Origin: Flavobacteriia bacterium
GTDB lineage: Bacteria > Bacteroidota > Bacteroidia > Flavobacteriales_D > Crocinitomicaceae
Length of the DNA: 64,000 nt
Reading direction: 5' to 3'
NCBI GenBank assembly: GCA_016178305.1
Contig: JACOTM010000073.1
Location: 1 to 64,000, forward strand
This document shows positions 44,299-55,160 of this stretch, one piece after another; position 1 is the first letter of the stretch; each line of letters starts with the position of its first letter. Both the position numbers and the translations under genes were made by a program. The notes beneath the pieces were generated by a model, which ran no database searches, had not been told where the DNA came from, and saw only the letters and a list, made by a program, of their open reading frames with translations.

Positions 44299-47200
44299 AT
44301 GTCAATTACAGAATTAGCAATAAAGAGACCCTCTTTAATTATAGTGATATTTACTATACTTATCGGTGGAGGATTATTAAGTTATAATCAACTTAGTTAT
44401 CAATTATTACCCAATTTTTCACCCCCTATTTTAACTATCACTACCCCATATCCGGGTGCTTCACCTTCGATTGTTGAGTCACAAGTATCTGAACCAATGG
44501 AGGATGCGGTTAGTGGCTTGGAAAACATCAATGAAGTAACTTCCTTTTCTTTGGAAAATGCATCAATTGTCCTAATGGAATTTAATCATTCAGTTGATTT
44601 AGAAACTGCCATGCAAGATGCTCAACGAAAAATAGAAAGCATTAAAAGAGTATTGCCTGATGGTGCTGAAACACCTGTAATTGCTAAAATAGAACCAAAT
44701 GCTGCTCCTGTTTTACAAGTAAGTGCTACGTGTAAAAACATAGATGACCGCGCATTTTATGAAATGATGAAAGAAGAGATTCTTCCTTTATTAAAACAAA
44801 CGAAAGGGGTTGCAGAAATTAATGTTTTAGGAGGAGAACAACGTGAAATCCGAGTGAATATTGACAAAGAAAAAGCAAAACTTCTAGGATTGTCGCTGGA
44901 ATCCATTAATCAAGCAATTGCATCTGCAAATATAGAGTTTCCAACAGGTAAAGTGAAAGATTTAGAAGAACAAATGACTGTTCGTTTGGCTGGAAAATAT
45001 AAAACAGTAGATGATTTAAAAAATTTGATTTTAATGTCCAATGGAACATCAACCATACGCTTAAAGGATATTGCAGATGTTTACGACGGTAATGTTGATC
45101 AATTAACAGTGAGTAGATACAATGGAATCAATGGAATTGGTTTACGAATCAAAAAACAATCTGATGCAAATGCCGTTAATATGGCTAAATTGACGCGTGA
45201 AAAATTTAAAACTTTAGAAGAAAAATACAAAAAAGAAGGACTGAAATTCACAGTTGCAACCGACACTTCAATTCCTACTGTAGAAGCGGTAAATGCCGTA
45301 TTCCATGACTTAGAATTGGCTATTCTTTTAGTTGCTATTGTGATGTTACTCTTTTTACATAGTTTAAGAAATTCATTTATTGTTTTGGTTTCTATTCCAG
45401 CTTCATTAATTACCACTTTTATCGCCATGTATTTATTAGGCTATACGTTAAACTTAATGACGCTTTTAGCAATGTCGCTTGTAATTGGTATTTTGGTTGA
45501 TGATTCCATTGTGGTTTTAGAGAATATATACCGTCACCTTTCGATGGGAAAAAACAGCAGACAAGCCGCACTGGATGGTCGAAATGAAATTGGATTCACA
45601 GCCTTAGCAATTACGTTTGTCGATGTTGTAGTTTTTACTCCTGTGGTTTTCGTACAAGGAACTATTTCAGATATTTTACAACAATTTTCAATTGTAGTTG
45701 TAATTTCTACTTTGATGTCTTTATTTGTTTGTTTTACACTAACACCTTGGTTGGCATCTCGATTTGCAAAAGAAACAATTTTAAGAAAAGAGAATCCTTA
45801 TCATCGTTTTTTAATTTGGTTTGAACATAGAATTGAGATTTTCACCAATCAATATGTCAAATTAGTTGCGTGGTCCTTGAAACATAAATTAATTGTTGGA
45901 TTCTCAATTCTGTTAATTTTCTTTGGTTCTATGGCAACAATGGGATTGGGAATTGTTGGTCAGGAATTTGTTTCTCAAGGAGATCAAGGGAAATTCATGG
46001 TGAAATTAAAATATGATAAAAGCACACCATTTGCTGAAAATAATGCTACAACGTACGCCATTGAGCAATTTATTTTAGCACAACCAAGTGTAGAAATGGT
46101 CTTTTCAAATGTTGGAGGTCCTAGTGCAGGTATGGGAGCAGCATCGTTTGGAAATGAATCTCGTTCAGAGTTAACGGTAAAACTGAAACCTCATGTTCAA
46201 GACACACTACCAACAGCAACCTATATGAATGAAATTCGAAAAGAATTAGAACATCAATTTACAGGTATCGAAATAAAAACGATTAATATCGGAATGGTGG
46301 AATCGGAAGAAGCTCCAATAGAAATTTTCTTATCTTCTAATGATGTAGATGTATTAATATCTGAAGCAAGAAGGTTAAAAGAAGCTATTTTAGTAACTCC
46401 AGGAGCTAAAGATCCTACTGTTTCTACGGACGATATTACACCTGAAATTAGAATTGAGTTGGACCGTGAAAAAATGGGGCAATTAGGACTTCCAATAGCA
46501 ATCGTTGGAATGCAATTACAGAATGCTTTGACAGGAAATACAGCATCTAATTTTGATGATAAAAGCAATGAATACGATATTCGCATCATGATGGATCAAA
46601 GTGACCGTAAGAATATTCGTGACATCAAAAACATGAGTTTCACAACAAACAAAGGAGCAACTGTTGAATTGGAAGAATTTGCAACAATTACAATTGGAAA
46701 TGGCTTTGCATCATTGGAACGTAAAAACAGATTAAGCTCTACAACAATAAAAGCTTACGTTTTAGGTTCTGCAGCTGGTACTGTTGCTTCAAAAATTGAT
46801 GATTATTTAGCTAAAAAGCCTTTAGACAAAAATGTGAAAATGACATGGGGAGGCGAAGTGAAACGTCAAAAAGAAGGTATGGGAGCCATGGGAAGCGCTA
46901 TGCTGATTGGATTAGTGTTGGTTTATTTAATAATGGTCGCACTTTATGATAACTTTATTTATCCCTTCGTTGTTTTATTTTCCATCTTAGTAGCATTAAT
47001 TGGAGCAATTTTAGCATTAAACTTCTCCTCTTCAAACATTGGAATATTCACCATGCTAGGAATGATCATGTTATTAGGATTAGTCGCTAAAAATGCCATA
47101 TTAATAGTCGATTTCACAAACCACTTAAAAGCTGAAGGAAAAACAACTTATATGGCATTGCTTGAAGCGGTGAGAGAACGTATGCGACCAATCTTAATGA

Positions 47201-47409
47201 CAACAATCGCAATGGTAATCGGTATGATTCCAATTGCAATCGCCAAAGGATCTGGAGCTGAATGGAAAAATGGATTAGCCTGGGTACTAATTGGAGGCTT
47301 AATTAGTTCTATGTTTTTAACAATAATTTTAGTTCCTATGATGTATTATGTTGTAGATAGAATAAAAGATAAAATCCGCATCAGGAGAGAAGAAAAAGCA
47401 TTGATCTAA
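44299..47409 (+). CDS. RND efflux transporter (HAE1/AcrB-like)
   Basis: The 1036-residue pump has N-terminal IKRPSLIIVIFTILIGGG, two large periplasmic loops, twelve transmembrane helices and the conserved VIGILVDDSIVVLENIYRH near 393 carrying the proton-relay aspartates, then GMIMLLGLVAKNAILIVDF near 918. It exports hydrophobic compounds in exchange for protons. It is the last gene of the TetR-TolC-MFP-RND operon. Confidence 0.95.
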   Translation: MSITELAIKRPSLIIVIFTILIGGGLLSYNQLSYQLLPNFSPPILTITTPYPGASPSIVESQVSEPMEDAVSGLENINEVTSFSLENASIVLMEFNHSVDLETAMQDAQRKIESIKRVLPDGAETPVIAKIEPNAAPVLQVSATCKNIDDRAFYEMMKEEILPLLKQTKGVAEINVLGGEQREIRVNIDKEKAKLLGLSLESINQAIASANIEFPTGKVKDLEEQMTVRLAGKYKTVDDLKNLILMSNGTSTIRLKDIADVYDGNVDQLTVSRYNGINGIGLRIKKQSDANAVNMAKLTREKFKTLEEKYKKEGLKFTVATDTSIPTVEAVNAVFHDLELAILLVAIVMLLFLHSLRNSFIVLVSIPASLITTFIAMYLLGYTLNLMTLLAMSLVIGILVDDSIVVLENIYRHLSMGKNSRQAALDGRNEIGFTALAITFVDVVVFTPVVFVQGTISDILQQFSIVVVISTLMSLFVCFTLTPWLASRFAKETILRKENPYHRFLIWFEHRIEIFTNQYVKLVAWSLKHKLIVGFSILLIFFGSMATMGLGIVGQEFVSQGDQGKFMVKLKYDKSTPFAENNATTYAIEQFILAQPSVEMVFSNVGGPSAGMGAASFGNESRSELTVKLKPHVQDTLPTATYMNEIRKELEHQFTGIEIKTINIGMVESEEAPIEIFLSSNDVDVLISEARRLKEAILVTPGAKDPTVSTDDITPEIRIELDREKMGQLGLPIAIVGMQLQNALTGNTASNFDDKSNEYDIRIMMDQSDRKNIRDIKNMSFTTNKGATVELEEFATITIGNGFASLERKNRLSSTTIKAYVLGSAAGTVASKIDDYLAKKPLDKNVKMTWGGEVKRQKEGMGAMGSAMLIGLVLVYLIMVALYDNFIYPFVVLFSILVALIGAILALNFSSSNIGIFTMLGMIMLLGLVAKNAILIVDFTNHLKAEGKTTYMALLEAVRERMRPILMTTIAMVIGMIPIAIAKGSGAEWKNGLAWVLIGGLISSMFLTIILVPMMYYVVDRIKDKIRIRREEKALI

Positions 47410-47477
47410 AATTTTATTTCTTCTGAACATAACTAAATTAAGAATCTTGTTTATTTTTTATTTCAAAAGGAGTTTTG

Positions 47478-47485
47478 TAAATTTG
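47478..47485 (+). promoter_or_regulatory. Promoter -7 box TAAATTTG for ahcY
   Basis: Exact TAnnTTTG match about 26 bases before the ahcY ATG at 47512. Confidence 0.5.
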
Positions 47486-47511
47486 CATTGTAAAAAAGAA
47501 AAATTTAATTT

Positions 47512-48825
47512 ATGAATAATACAACTGAGAAAGTGAGTTACAAAGTAAAAGACATCAGTTTAGCTGAATGGGGGCGTAAAGAAATTATGCTAGCGGAAGC
47601 AGAAATGCCAGGTTTAATGTCATTGCGTAAAGAATTTGGTGCATCAAAACCATTAGCTGGCGCACGTATTGCAGGATGCTTACACATGACAATTCAAACT
47701 GCTGTTTTAATAGAAACATTAACAGCTTTAGGAGCTGAAGTTTCTTGGTCTTCTTGTAATATTTTCTCAACTCAAGATCAAGCTGCTGCTGCTATTGCTG
47801 CTACAGGTGTTCCCGTTTATGCTTGGAAAGGAATGAACGAAGAAGAATTTGATTGGTGTATTGAGCAAACGATTTTTGCATTTAGCGATGGTCAACCATT
47901 AAACATGATTTTAGATGACGGTGGTGATTTAACAAATATGGTTTTCGACCGCTTCCCTGAATTAACTGCTGGAATTAAAGGTTTATCTGAAGAAACGACA
48001 ACTGGTGTTCATAGATTATATGAAAGAGTGAAAAATGGAACTTTGGTAATGCCTGCTATCAATGTAAATGATTCAGTTACAAAATCTAAATTCGATAACA
48101 AATACGGATGTAAAGAGTCTTTAGTGGATTCTATTCGTCGTGCTACAGATGTAATGATGGCTGGTAAAGTAGCTGTTGTTTGTGGTTATGGAGATGTTGG
48201 AAAAGGCTCTGCAGCTTCATTGAAAGGTGCTGGAGCAAGAGTTATCGTTACTGAAATTGACCCTATTTGTGCTTTACAAGCTGCAATGGACGGATTTGAA
48301 GTGAAAAAATTAGATACAGTGGTTGGATTAGGTGATATTATCGTTACAACAACTGGTAATAAAGACATCGTTGTTGGTCGTCATTTCGAAAATATGAAAG
48401 ACAAAGCAATCGTATGTAATATTGGTCACTTCGATAATGAAATCGATATGGCTTGGTTAAACAAAAATCACGGTGCAACAAAAAATACAGTAAAACCACA
48501 AGTTGACATTTACACAATCAATGGTAAAGACATTATCATTTTAGCTGAAGGTCGCTTAGTGAACTTAGGTTGTGCAACAGGACATCCATCATTTGTAATG
48601 TCAAATTCATTTACAAATCAAACATTGGCACAATTGGAATTATGGCAAAACAGTGCAAATTATGAAAACCAAGTTTATATGTTGCCAAAACATTTAGATG
48701 AAAAAGTTGCTCGTTTGCATTTAGCAAAAATAGGTGTTGAATTAGAAGTTTTATCTGAAGACCAAGCAAATTACATTGGTGTAAAAGTTCAAGGTCCATT
48801 TAAAGCAGAACATTATAGATATTAA
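47512..48825 (+). CDS. ahcY: S-adenosylhomocysteine hydrolase
   Basis: The 437-residue enzyme has [20 protein letters not shown] near 52, the [19 protein letters not shown] stretch near 184 with catalytic Lys and Asp, the NAD fold [18 protein letters not shown] near 224 and [17 protein letters not shown] near 352. It hydrolyses S-adenosylhomocysteine after methylation. A strong terminator follows. Confidence 0.97.
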   Translation: MNNTTEKVSYKVKDISLAEWGRKEIMLAEAEMPGLMSLRKEFGASKPLAGARIAGCLHMTIQTAVLIETLTALGAEVSWSSCNIFSTQDQAAAAIAATGVPVYAWKGMNEEEFDWCIEQTIFAFSDGQPLNMILDDGGDLTNMVFDRFPELTAGIKGLSEETTTGVHRLYERVKNGTLVMPAINVNDSVTKSKFDNKYGCKESLVDSIRRATDVMMAGKVAVVCGYGDVGKGSAASLKGAGARVIVTEIDPICALQAAMDGFEVKKLDTVVGLGDIIVTTTGNKDIVVGRHFENMKDKAIVCNIGHFDNEIDMAWLNKNHGATKNTVKPQVDIYTINGKDIIILAEGRLVNLGCATGHPSFVMSNSFTNQTLAQLELWQNSANYENQVYMLPKHLDEKVARLHLAKIGVELEVLSEDQANYIGVKVQGPFKAEHYRY

Positions 48826-48859
48826 ACGTAAAGTAAATTACAGATTATTAATCTATTAA

Positions 48860-48889
48860 AAAGGAATCTCAATTGAGATTCCTTTTTTT
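48860..48889 (+). terminator. Intrinsic terminator after ahcY
   Basis: AAAGGAATCTC and GAGATTCCTTT form a perfect 11-base-pair stem around AATT, followed by a run of T. Confidence 0.88.
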
Positions 48890-49015
48890 ATATCTAAAAA
48901 TATTCCTAATTTATATTTATTCTTGTTAAAACATTGTGAATATTAATCATACACCTATATATGATAATTAATAGAACAATATTCTATAATAATTATTAAT
49001 TTAAATATATGAACA

Positions 49016-49023
49016 TATATTTG
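49016..49023 (+). promoter_or_regulatory. Promoter -7 box TATATTTG upstream of the T9SS protein gene
   Basis: Exact TAnnTTTG match ending 8 bases before the ATG at 49032. Confidence 0.45.
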
Positions 49024-49031
49024 GGATCAAA

Positions 49032-51215
49032 ATGGCTAAATTTATTTTTTTTATTTTAAGTATTTTCCTTATTAATTATGTTGCTATTGCTCAAACTTTA
49101 ACAATTGCAAATAATGCAACGCATACAACTTCAGGAAATGCAACTTATACAGCATTATCAATGGGAAATAATGCTCATCTCGTAGTTTCTACTGGAAATA
49201 CGCTTACTATAAATGGAACTGCAACATCAAATAATGGATTAGGAATTACAGTACAATCAGGAGGTACATTGGTTATTACAGGTTGTTTAAATGGGAATAA
49301 CAACTTCAATTTAGATATCGCAGGAACAATCACAATTGGTTGCGTCGATGTAGATAATAATGGTGTATTAACCGTTGAAGGAACCGGAAATGTGAATGTT
49401 ACAGGAAATTTAACTACTGGAACTAATTCAGCAATTTCAGTAAATTTAGGTGGTGGGCTTGATGTTGGTGGTTCTTTAACTGTTGGAGGAGGCTCAAGTA
49501 CAATTACAGTAAATGGTTCTTTAACTGTTGATGGAGCATATAGTGGCCCTACAGCAACAGGAACAGGTTCTATGTCAACGTCTGGTCAAATAAATTTATG
49601 TCCCTCGTCTTTTACTTCTAATTTTTCAGTCGGGGACTATTTATGGAAAGGAGGGCAAACAGGTGTTACTACCAATTGGTCAACTGCCGCTAATTGGTTT
49701 GTTTACGACGGAACTATTTTTTCTTTAGCTTCTACTGCCCCTGTTTCCACAGACAATGTATTTATTGCTACAAGCACTTGTTATCAAAATACATATTTTC
49801 CCGATTTATCTTCAGGAACTTTAACATCAAAAAACATTGACATCAAATCTGGATCTACATTAACAGTAGGTTCGGGAACTATTTCCACAAGCGATATGAA
49901 TATTGAATCCGGTGCTACATTATCTATTACGACAGGAACGATTAATGTTACTGGAAACTGGACAAATAATGGTACTTTCACAGCTAATTCAACCTCTACA
50001 GTTGTATTTAACGGAACAGCTTCACAAGGAATTTCAGGGGCAAATTCACCTTCTTTTGGCAATTTAACATTGAATAATTCCAACGGAATTAACTTATCAA
50101 AATCTGTTACTATCAATAGCACCTTAACGTTAACAAATGGAAAAATCACATTGAACTCCTACGATCTTATCATAGGCACAGGAATTTCAGGTGGTTCATC
50201 ATCAAGTTTTATCATTACCAATTCAACGGGTGTTTTACAGCAAAATTCAATTGGATCTGGAGCTTCAGCAAATAAAACAAATTTTCCTATTGGTTATAGT
50301 AGCACTTCTTACACCCCGATGACATTAACGAATAGTGGAACAATTGATAACTTCTCTGTTCGTATGTTAAATCAAGTTTTAGCGAACGGTACAACAGGCG
50401 TTGTATTATCCAATGAATTTGTAAACCGAACATGGTTAATAGAAGAAGGAACCGTTGGAGGTTCAAATGTTTCTTTATTATTAAAATGGAATGCAGCAGA
50501 GGAACTAAGTGGTTTTGACAGAACAAATTGCAACGTTGCCCACTACACAAATAGTACTTGGGACACCGATGTTTCATCAAGTGCCAGTGGAAATCCATAT
50601 CAAATGCAACGAACAAATATTACTTCATTTTCCCCATTTACTGTAAATGGAAGTACTCCTTTATCTGTAAAACTTATGGACTTTAGTGCGAAAATAAAAA
50701 AAGAAAGAGAGATAGAAATTTTATGGACAACAGCAACAGAAGTAAATTCGAGTTATTTTAAAATTGAAAAATCGATAGATTCTAAAAGCTGGACAACTAT
50801 AAGTACGATGGAAGCTGCGGGAAAATCTACATCTCCCATAAATTACGCTATAACTGACTTTGCCGATGCATCTGAAGTCATATATTACCGTTTATTACAG
50901 TTTGATTTAAATGGTGTCTATGAAACCTATGGACCAATTGCTGTAAATTACATCCAAGAAAGTGAAAATATCAAAGTATATCCAAATCCTGTAAAAGATA
51001 AATTTTATGTCGAATTAAAAGATAGTAAATTTACAGGAAATTCTCAATTAATAATATTGGATGAAAAAGGTGTGATGGTACATCAACAAGATTTACTTGT
51101 AAATGCACAATTTAATAATTTCATTATAGATAATTTAGAGCTAAAACCAGGAATGTATTATCTCAAAATAATAAACGAAAACGGTGATGTAAAAATTACT
51201 TCATTCGCTAAATAA
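49032..51215 (+). CDS. Secreted beta-solenoid-like surface protein with T9SS type A sorting domain
   Basis: The 727-residue protein has a signal peptide (FIFFILSIFLINYVAIAQ) and a long, repetitive Thr/Ser/Gly/Asn-rich region of short beta turns (NGSLTVDG, GSLTVGGGSSTITV). The end is a classical T9SS sorting domain: VYPNPVKDKFYVEL, then DEKGVMVHQQDL and LKPGMYYLKI. It is exported and attached to or released from the cell surface by the type IX system. A likely adhesin or matrix protein; specific function unknown. Confidence 0.88.
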   Translation: MAKFIFFILSIFLINYVAIAQTLTIANNATHTTSGNATYTALSMGNNAHLVVSTGNTLTINGTATSNNGLGITVQSGGTLVITGCLNGNNNFNLDIAGTITIGCVDVDNNGVLTVEGTGNVNVTGNLTTGTNSAISVNLGGGLDVGGSLTVGGGSSTITVNGSLTVDGAYSGPTATGTGSMSTSGQINLCPSSFTSNFSVGDYLWKGGQTGVTTNWSTAANWFVYDGTIFSLASTAPVSTDNVFIATSTCYQNTYFPDLSSGTLTSKNIDIKSGSTLTVGSGTISTSDMNIESGATLSITTGTINVTGNWTNNGTFTANSTSTVVFNGTASQGISGANSPSFGNLTLNNSNGINLSKSVTINSTLTLTNGKITLNSYDLIIGTGISGGSSSSFIITNSTGVLQQNSIGSGASANKTNFPIGYSSTSYTPMTLTNSGTIDNFSVRMLNQVLANGTTGVVLSNEFVNRTWLIEEGTVGGSNVSLLLKWNAAEELSGFDRTNCNVAHYTNSTWDTDVSSSASGNPYQMQRTNITSFSPFTVNGSTPLSVKLMDFSAKIKKEREIEILWTTATEVNSSYFKIEKSIDSKSWTTISTMEAAGKSTSPINYAITDFADASEVIYYRLLQFDLNGVYETYGPIAVNYIQESENIKVYPNPVKDKFYVELKDSKFTGNSQLIILDEKGVMVHQQDLLVNAQFNNFIIDNLELKPGMYYLKIINENGDVKITSFAK

Positions 51216-51262
51216 TTCAGTTAAAAAACTAACAAAAACAAGTTAATACAGATTCAAAAAGA

Positions 51263-52585
51263 CTATGCTTCCTCAACTAACTCATGAATTCGCACAATCA
51301 ATTCTGAGCGTTTAGAAATGATTTTCGTTAAATCCATTTTTCCAACAATGCCTTTTCGTTTAAAGGTTTGATAATTTAACATATACTTATAAGCAATTAA
51401 ACTGAAAAATGGCGCCACACATAAATAGTAAGTAAATCCTAACCAGTAACTTGGGTAAATAACATGATAAAAAATAAAAATTGCAGGAATGTTTAAAATT
51501 CCCCATACCAATTTCCCCATCATCATTTTAACAGAACTCCAAAAAACTCTTCTTTTAAACGTTTTTTCAGCAAATTTCTTAGTGATTAAATAAGGGATAA
51601 TTCCATGAAGAGCTCCTAAAATAGCAAGAGGCCAAAGTAAAAGTAAAAATAATAATTCTTTTCTGCGAGACACTTTAGAGAAAGCATCGTAAACATAATT
51701 TTCTTTTAATTTAAACCTTTTTAAAAGGGAAAAATAACCTTCCAAATCTTTTTTCAACTTTACTAACTGTTCTTTGTTTTCAAGATCTATTCCATTCATC
51801 CATAGAGCTAATTTTCTCGAATACTCCCATCTTTTTTTCAATGATATAGAGTCGTCATGAGAATCTGCATTCATTCCTTTTCGAGTTAATATCATAATAT
51901 TTTCATGAAAAGGAGCCCAATCTTTATTCGCAACATGCGTAATTTGCTCTTGCATTAATTTTTCGATTTGTTTTGTTAAACTATTAATAACAAGATTTGG
52001 ATTATTTGCATACTCTTCTTTATAATCATTCAAGCAGATTTTATTAGAAGCAGAAACTAAGATTTCGCTTTGCATTTGGCTTGGTTCTGTATAATTACAT
52101 CCAATCGCAGCAATATACACCTTCTTTTTCCAATTCATATCTTCTAAAGCCATGAATCCAATTCTAACGGCTCCTTTTTTAATAGGTTTCAACCTTCTAA
52201 TAAAGACATCATCTGTGAATCCTTCTCCAAAAATCAATAAATTCCGCCCAAACGACAAAATCCTCGAACATCTTTTAAAAACAGCCTCATTTTTACCTTT
52301 GGTATCATCTCCATCTAGTTGCCGATAAATAGGCAGCATGTGAGAAGCCCATAATACAGGCTTTAGAAACCCTTTAAAAACATCTGATCTTGTCATAAAA
52401 AAAACAATTGGTCTAAAACTTGTCGCGACAACTAAAGGATCCATAAAAGATGCCGCGTGATTACTAACATAAATGGTACGTCCATAAAATCCTTTAGGAG
52501 GATTGTTTTTAGCTCTTCGTTTATAATAAAAAGGCATTGAAATTCTCAAAGTAAAGAACAATAAAAAATAAAAAAAGCGCATCAT
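51263..52585 (-). CDS. PlsC-like 1-acyl-glycerol-3-phosphate acyltransferase family protein
   Basis: The 440-residue protein has the acyltransferase N-H-x5-D motif (VSNHAASFMDPLV near 40-52) and a second block LLIFGEGFTDD near 117 in place of the usual FPEGTRS. Several hydrophobic segments at the C-terminus suggest a membrane protein. It would acylate a lipid precursor; substrate unknown. The length is longer than typical PlsC, with an extra C-terminal membrane part. Confidence 0.8.
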   Translation of the reverse strand: MMRFFYFLLFFTLRISMPFYYKRRAKNNPPKGFYGRTIYVSNHAASFMDPLVVATSFRPIVFFMTRSDVFKGFLKPVLWASHMLPIYRQLDGDDTKGKNEAVFKRCSRILSFGRNLLIFGEGFTDDVFIRRLKPIKKGAVRIGFMALEDMNWKKKVYIAAIGCNYTEPSQMQSEILVSASNKICLNDYKEEYANNPNLVINSLTKQIEKLMQEQITHVANKDWAPFHENIMILTRKGMNADSHDDSISLKKRWEYSRKLALWMNGIDLENKEQLVKLKKDLEGYFSLLKRFKLKENYVYDAFSKVSRRKELLFLLLLWPLAILGALHGIIPYLITKKFAEKTFKRRVFWSSVKMMMGKLVWGILNIPAIFIFYHVIYPSYWLGFTYYLCVAPFFSLIAYKYMLNYQTFKRKGIVGKMDLTKIISKRSELIVRIHELVEEA

Positions 52586-53099
52586 GAATTCATCAAATTT
52601 GATTGTAAAAATAAGAAGAAAAAATCATGTCTAGTTTTAGAACCTGTGTTCGATTAAAATTTTCACTCAAATTTTTAATTAAATCTGAAAAGATGAAGTG
52701 TATTCTCATAGACTTAATGCGGTGGATTGAATCTGTCGAAAGAATCAAAATCAAAAAGACATAGCTAATTTTTTTGCACATTTTACCTCTTTAGACAATT
52801 CCTGAAAACAATCTGAGAATAAAATTTGAATTAAACTTAGTAACTAAAATTATTTGATAAAAAGATTTTATTGGATTTTTTACTCAAAAAAGGCAAGATT
52901 TTCAGTAATAATGGATCTTTATTTCTTAAAAACTTAACGCGTTTTGAAAGGAAAAGACTTAAAATATTGAAATCATAATAAATTTAGACAGACTTAGATT
53001 CAGACTTCAGAAGTTAATAAAAAAGTAGTATTGAAAACATTTTAGAATTCCATGAAAAAGTGAATAAATCTATTTTAATTTCGTTAAAAATTAATTTGA
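52586..53099. other. Intergenic region between the acyltransferase and ddl
   Basis: About 514 bases between divergent genes, very AT-rich. A minus-strand frame of 62 codons at 52593-52781 shows no domain or homology-like pattern and is not called. A TTAATTTG box ends 1 base before the ddl ATG and is a weak promoter candidate. No repeat or RNA was recognised. Confidence 0.5.
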
Positions 53100-54074
53100 A
53101 TGAAAACAATAGGAATATTTTGTGGTGGATATTCATCTGAATATGAAATATCGATCAAAAGTGCAACAACTATATTAAACAATTTCCCTTCTGGATACAA
53201 TGTTTTTTTAATCACTGTTTCAAAAGATAACTGGAAAGCTCAATACAAAAATGCAGAATATATTATTGATTTAAATACAATTAGTTTCGAAACAGCTGAT
53301 GCAACAATCAAACTTGATTTTGGATTAGTTTATATTCATGGAAATCCAGGTGAAAATGGAAAAATGCAAGCTTTTTTAGAAATGAAGGGAATTCCATGTA
53401 TTAATTCAGGCGCATTAGCTTCCGGACTTTCATTTGACAAATGGTATTGTAACCAATTTTTAAAAGGATTTGATATTCCAGTAGCAAAATCATTATTTAT
53501 GAGTTCTCCTTTGGATTTTACTCCTGAAAAAATAATAGAAGAATTAGGTTTACCCGTATTTGTAAAACCTTCAGACTCTGGCTCAAGCTATGGTATTTCT
53601 AAGGTTAAAACAATGGAAGAATTAACTCCTGCAATCGAATTTGCATTTAATGAAGGAAAAACAATCATCATTGAATCTTTTTTAAATGGTACAGAAGTAA
53701 CATGCGGTGTTTATCGAAGTAATGGAAAATTAAAAGCTTTGCCATTAACGGAAATTTACACTGAAAATGAATACTTTGATTACGAAGCCAAATACCTGGG
53801 ACAATCTCAAGAAATCACCCCCGCTCGCGTTTCTCCTCAAATAAGTTTAAAAGTTCAAGAAATTGCACAAAAAGTTTATCAATTATTACAATTAAAATCA
53901 ATTTCAAGAATCGATTTCATGATTGTTAACGAGATTCCTCATGTGATTGAAGTCAATACAACACCAGGGTTTTCACCAGCGAGTATTGTTCCTAAAATGA
54001 TTGCATGTGAAGGTAAAACAATTCAAGAATTTTGGACAGAAATTTTAACAAGCGAATTAAGTCATTTAAATTAA
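53100..54074 (+). CDS. ddl: D-alanine-D-alanine ligase
   Basis: The 324-residue ATP-grasp ligase has FCGGYSSEYEISIKSA near 8-23, YIHGNPGENGKMQAFLEM near 79, VFVKPSDSGSSYGISKV near 154 and EVNTTPGFSPASIVPKM near 286. It makes the D-Ala-D-Ala dipeptide for peptidoglycan. It stands apart from the usual mur cluster. The TPR gene starts about 17 bases after its stop. Confidence 0.95.
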   Translation: MKTIGIFCGGYSSEYEISIKSATTILNNFPSGYNVFLITVSKDNWKAQYKNAEYIIDLNTISFETADATIKLDFGLVYIHGNPGENGKMQAFLEMKGIPCINSGALASGLSFDKWYCNQFLKGFDIPVAKSLFMSSPLDFTPEKIIEELGLPVFVKPSDSGSSYGISKVKTMEELTPAIEFAFNEGKTIIIESFLNGTEVTCGVYRSNGKLKALPLTEIYTENEYFDYEAKYLGQSQEITPARVSPQISLKVQEIAQKVYQLLQLKSISRIDFMIVNEIPHVIEVNTTPGFSPASIVPKMIACEGKTIQEFWTEILTSELSHLN

Positions 54075-54091
54075 TCCTTATCAAACATAAA

Positions 54092-55150
54092 ATGGAAAAA
54101 ATTATCCTTTTATATATTTTTTTAGCAATCAACATCCTAACGATTGCGCAAAATGAAACGAAAGAAAAAGAAGCTTTTGAATTATCTCAAAAAGCAATGG
54201 ATTTTATTGATTTCGGAAAACCAGACAAAGCAATCGAATGCTTAGAACAGAGCATAAAATTAGACCCAACTAATTTTAACTATCCTTATGAATTAGGATA
54301 TGTTTACAAATTACAAAAAGACTTCACGAATGCAATTTTAATCTATAAAAAAGCAATTAAATACAAAGAAACTTCTGACCAATGTTTTCAAATGCTTGGC
54401 AATGTATATCTTGAAGCAGGTCAAAAAGAAAACGCTATTAAAATATATAAAAAAGGACTGAAAAAATTTCCAAATTCAGGAAAACTGTATTTTGAATTAG
54501 GAAACTGCAAGGACAACGAATCCGAAAAAGTAATTCAATATGAAAGAGGAATAGCTGTTGATCCAACTTATCCTACAAATTATTATGTCGTGACCAAATA
54601 TTATCTTGAAAAAACAGATAAAGAAATGTGGGGATTGATCTATGGTGAATTGTTTTTAAACATTGAAAGAGGGTCTGCACGTACAGAAGAAATAAGTAAA
54701 TTAATTTATGACAAGTATAAAAGCGAAATCAAATTCAATTCAAAAAACTCTTTTTCAATTAGTTTTTATAATGCGACTCTTTCACCTGAAAAAACAACAA
54801 TCCCTTTTGGTTTAAAAATTTATGAACCTTTAATTACAATAGCTATTCTTGGTGTTGATTCAATCCAAATAGCTTCATTGAATTCAATTCGAACCAAATT
54901 TAACAACACTTATTTTGAAAAAAATCACAATAAAGAATATCCAAATATCTTATTTGATTGGCAAAAATTATTAATCGAGAACGGATATTTTGAATGTTAT
55001 AATTATTGGTTACTCATGAAAGGGAATCCGACAGAATTCCATGCTTGGTACACCTTAAATATAAAAAAATACGACGAATTCATTAATTGGTTTGCAAAAA
55101 ACAAATTGCTATTAACTGATAAAAATAAATTTGTTCGATTCGAAGATTAA
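54092..55150 (+). CDS. Secreted tetratricopeptide-repeat protein
   Basis: The 352-residue protein has a signal peptide (MEKIILLYIFLAINILTIAQ) and about three TPR units: FGKPDKAIECLEQSIKLDP, then YKLQKDFTNAILIYKKAIKY and YLEAGQKENAIKIYKKGLKK. The C-terminal half has no recognised domain. It probably scaffolds protein contacts in the periplasm. The start at 54092 gives the signal peptide; an earlier in-frame ATG would add 20 residues inside ddl. The next gene starts 10 bases after its stop. Confidence 0.75.
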   Translation: MEKIILLYIFLAINILTIAQNETKEKEAFELSQKAMDFIDFGKPDKAIECLEQSIKLDPTNFNYPYELGYVYKLQKDFTNAILIYKKAIKYKETSDQCFQMLGNVYLEAGQKENAIKIYKKGLKKFPNSGKLYFELGNCKDNESEKVIQYERGIAVDPTYPTNYYVVTKYYLEKTDKEMWGLIYGELFLNIERGSARTEEISKLIYDKYKSEIKFNSKNSFSISFYNATLSPEKTTIPFGLKIYEPLITIAILGVDSIQIASLNSIRTKFNNTYFEKNHNKEYPNILFDWQKLLIENGYFECYNYWLLMKGNPTEFHAWYTLNIKKYDEFINWFAKNKLLLTDKNKFVRFED

Positions 55151-55160
55151 AAAGTCAAAA

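Noticed and set aside
52593-52781. 62-codon minus-strand frame
   Set aside because: No domain, no promoter evidence and AT-rich random-like composition.
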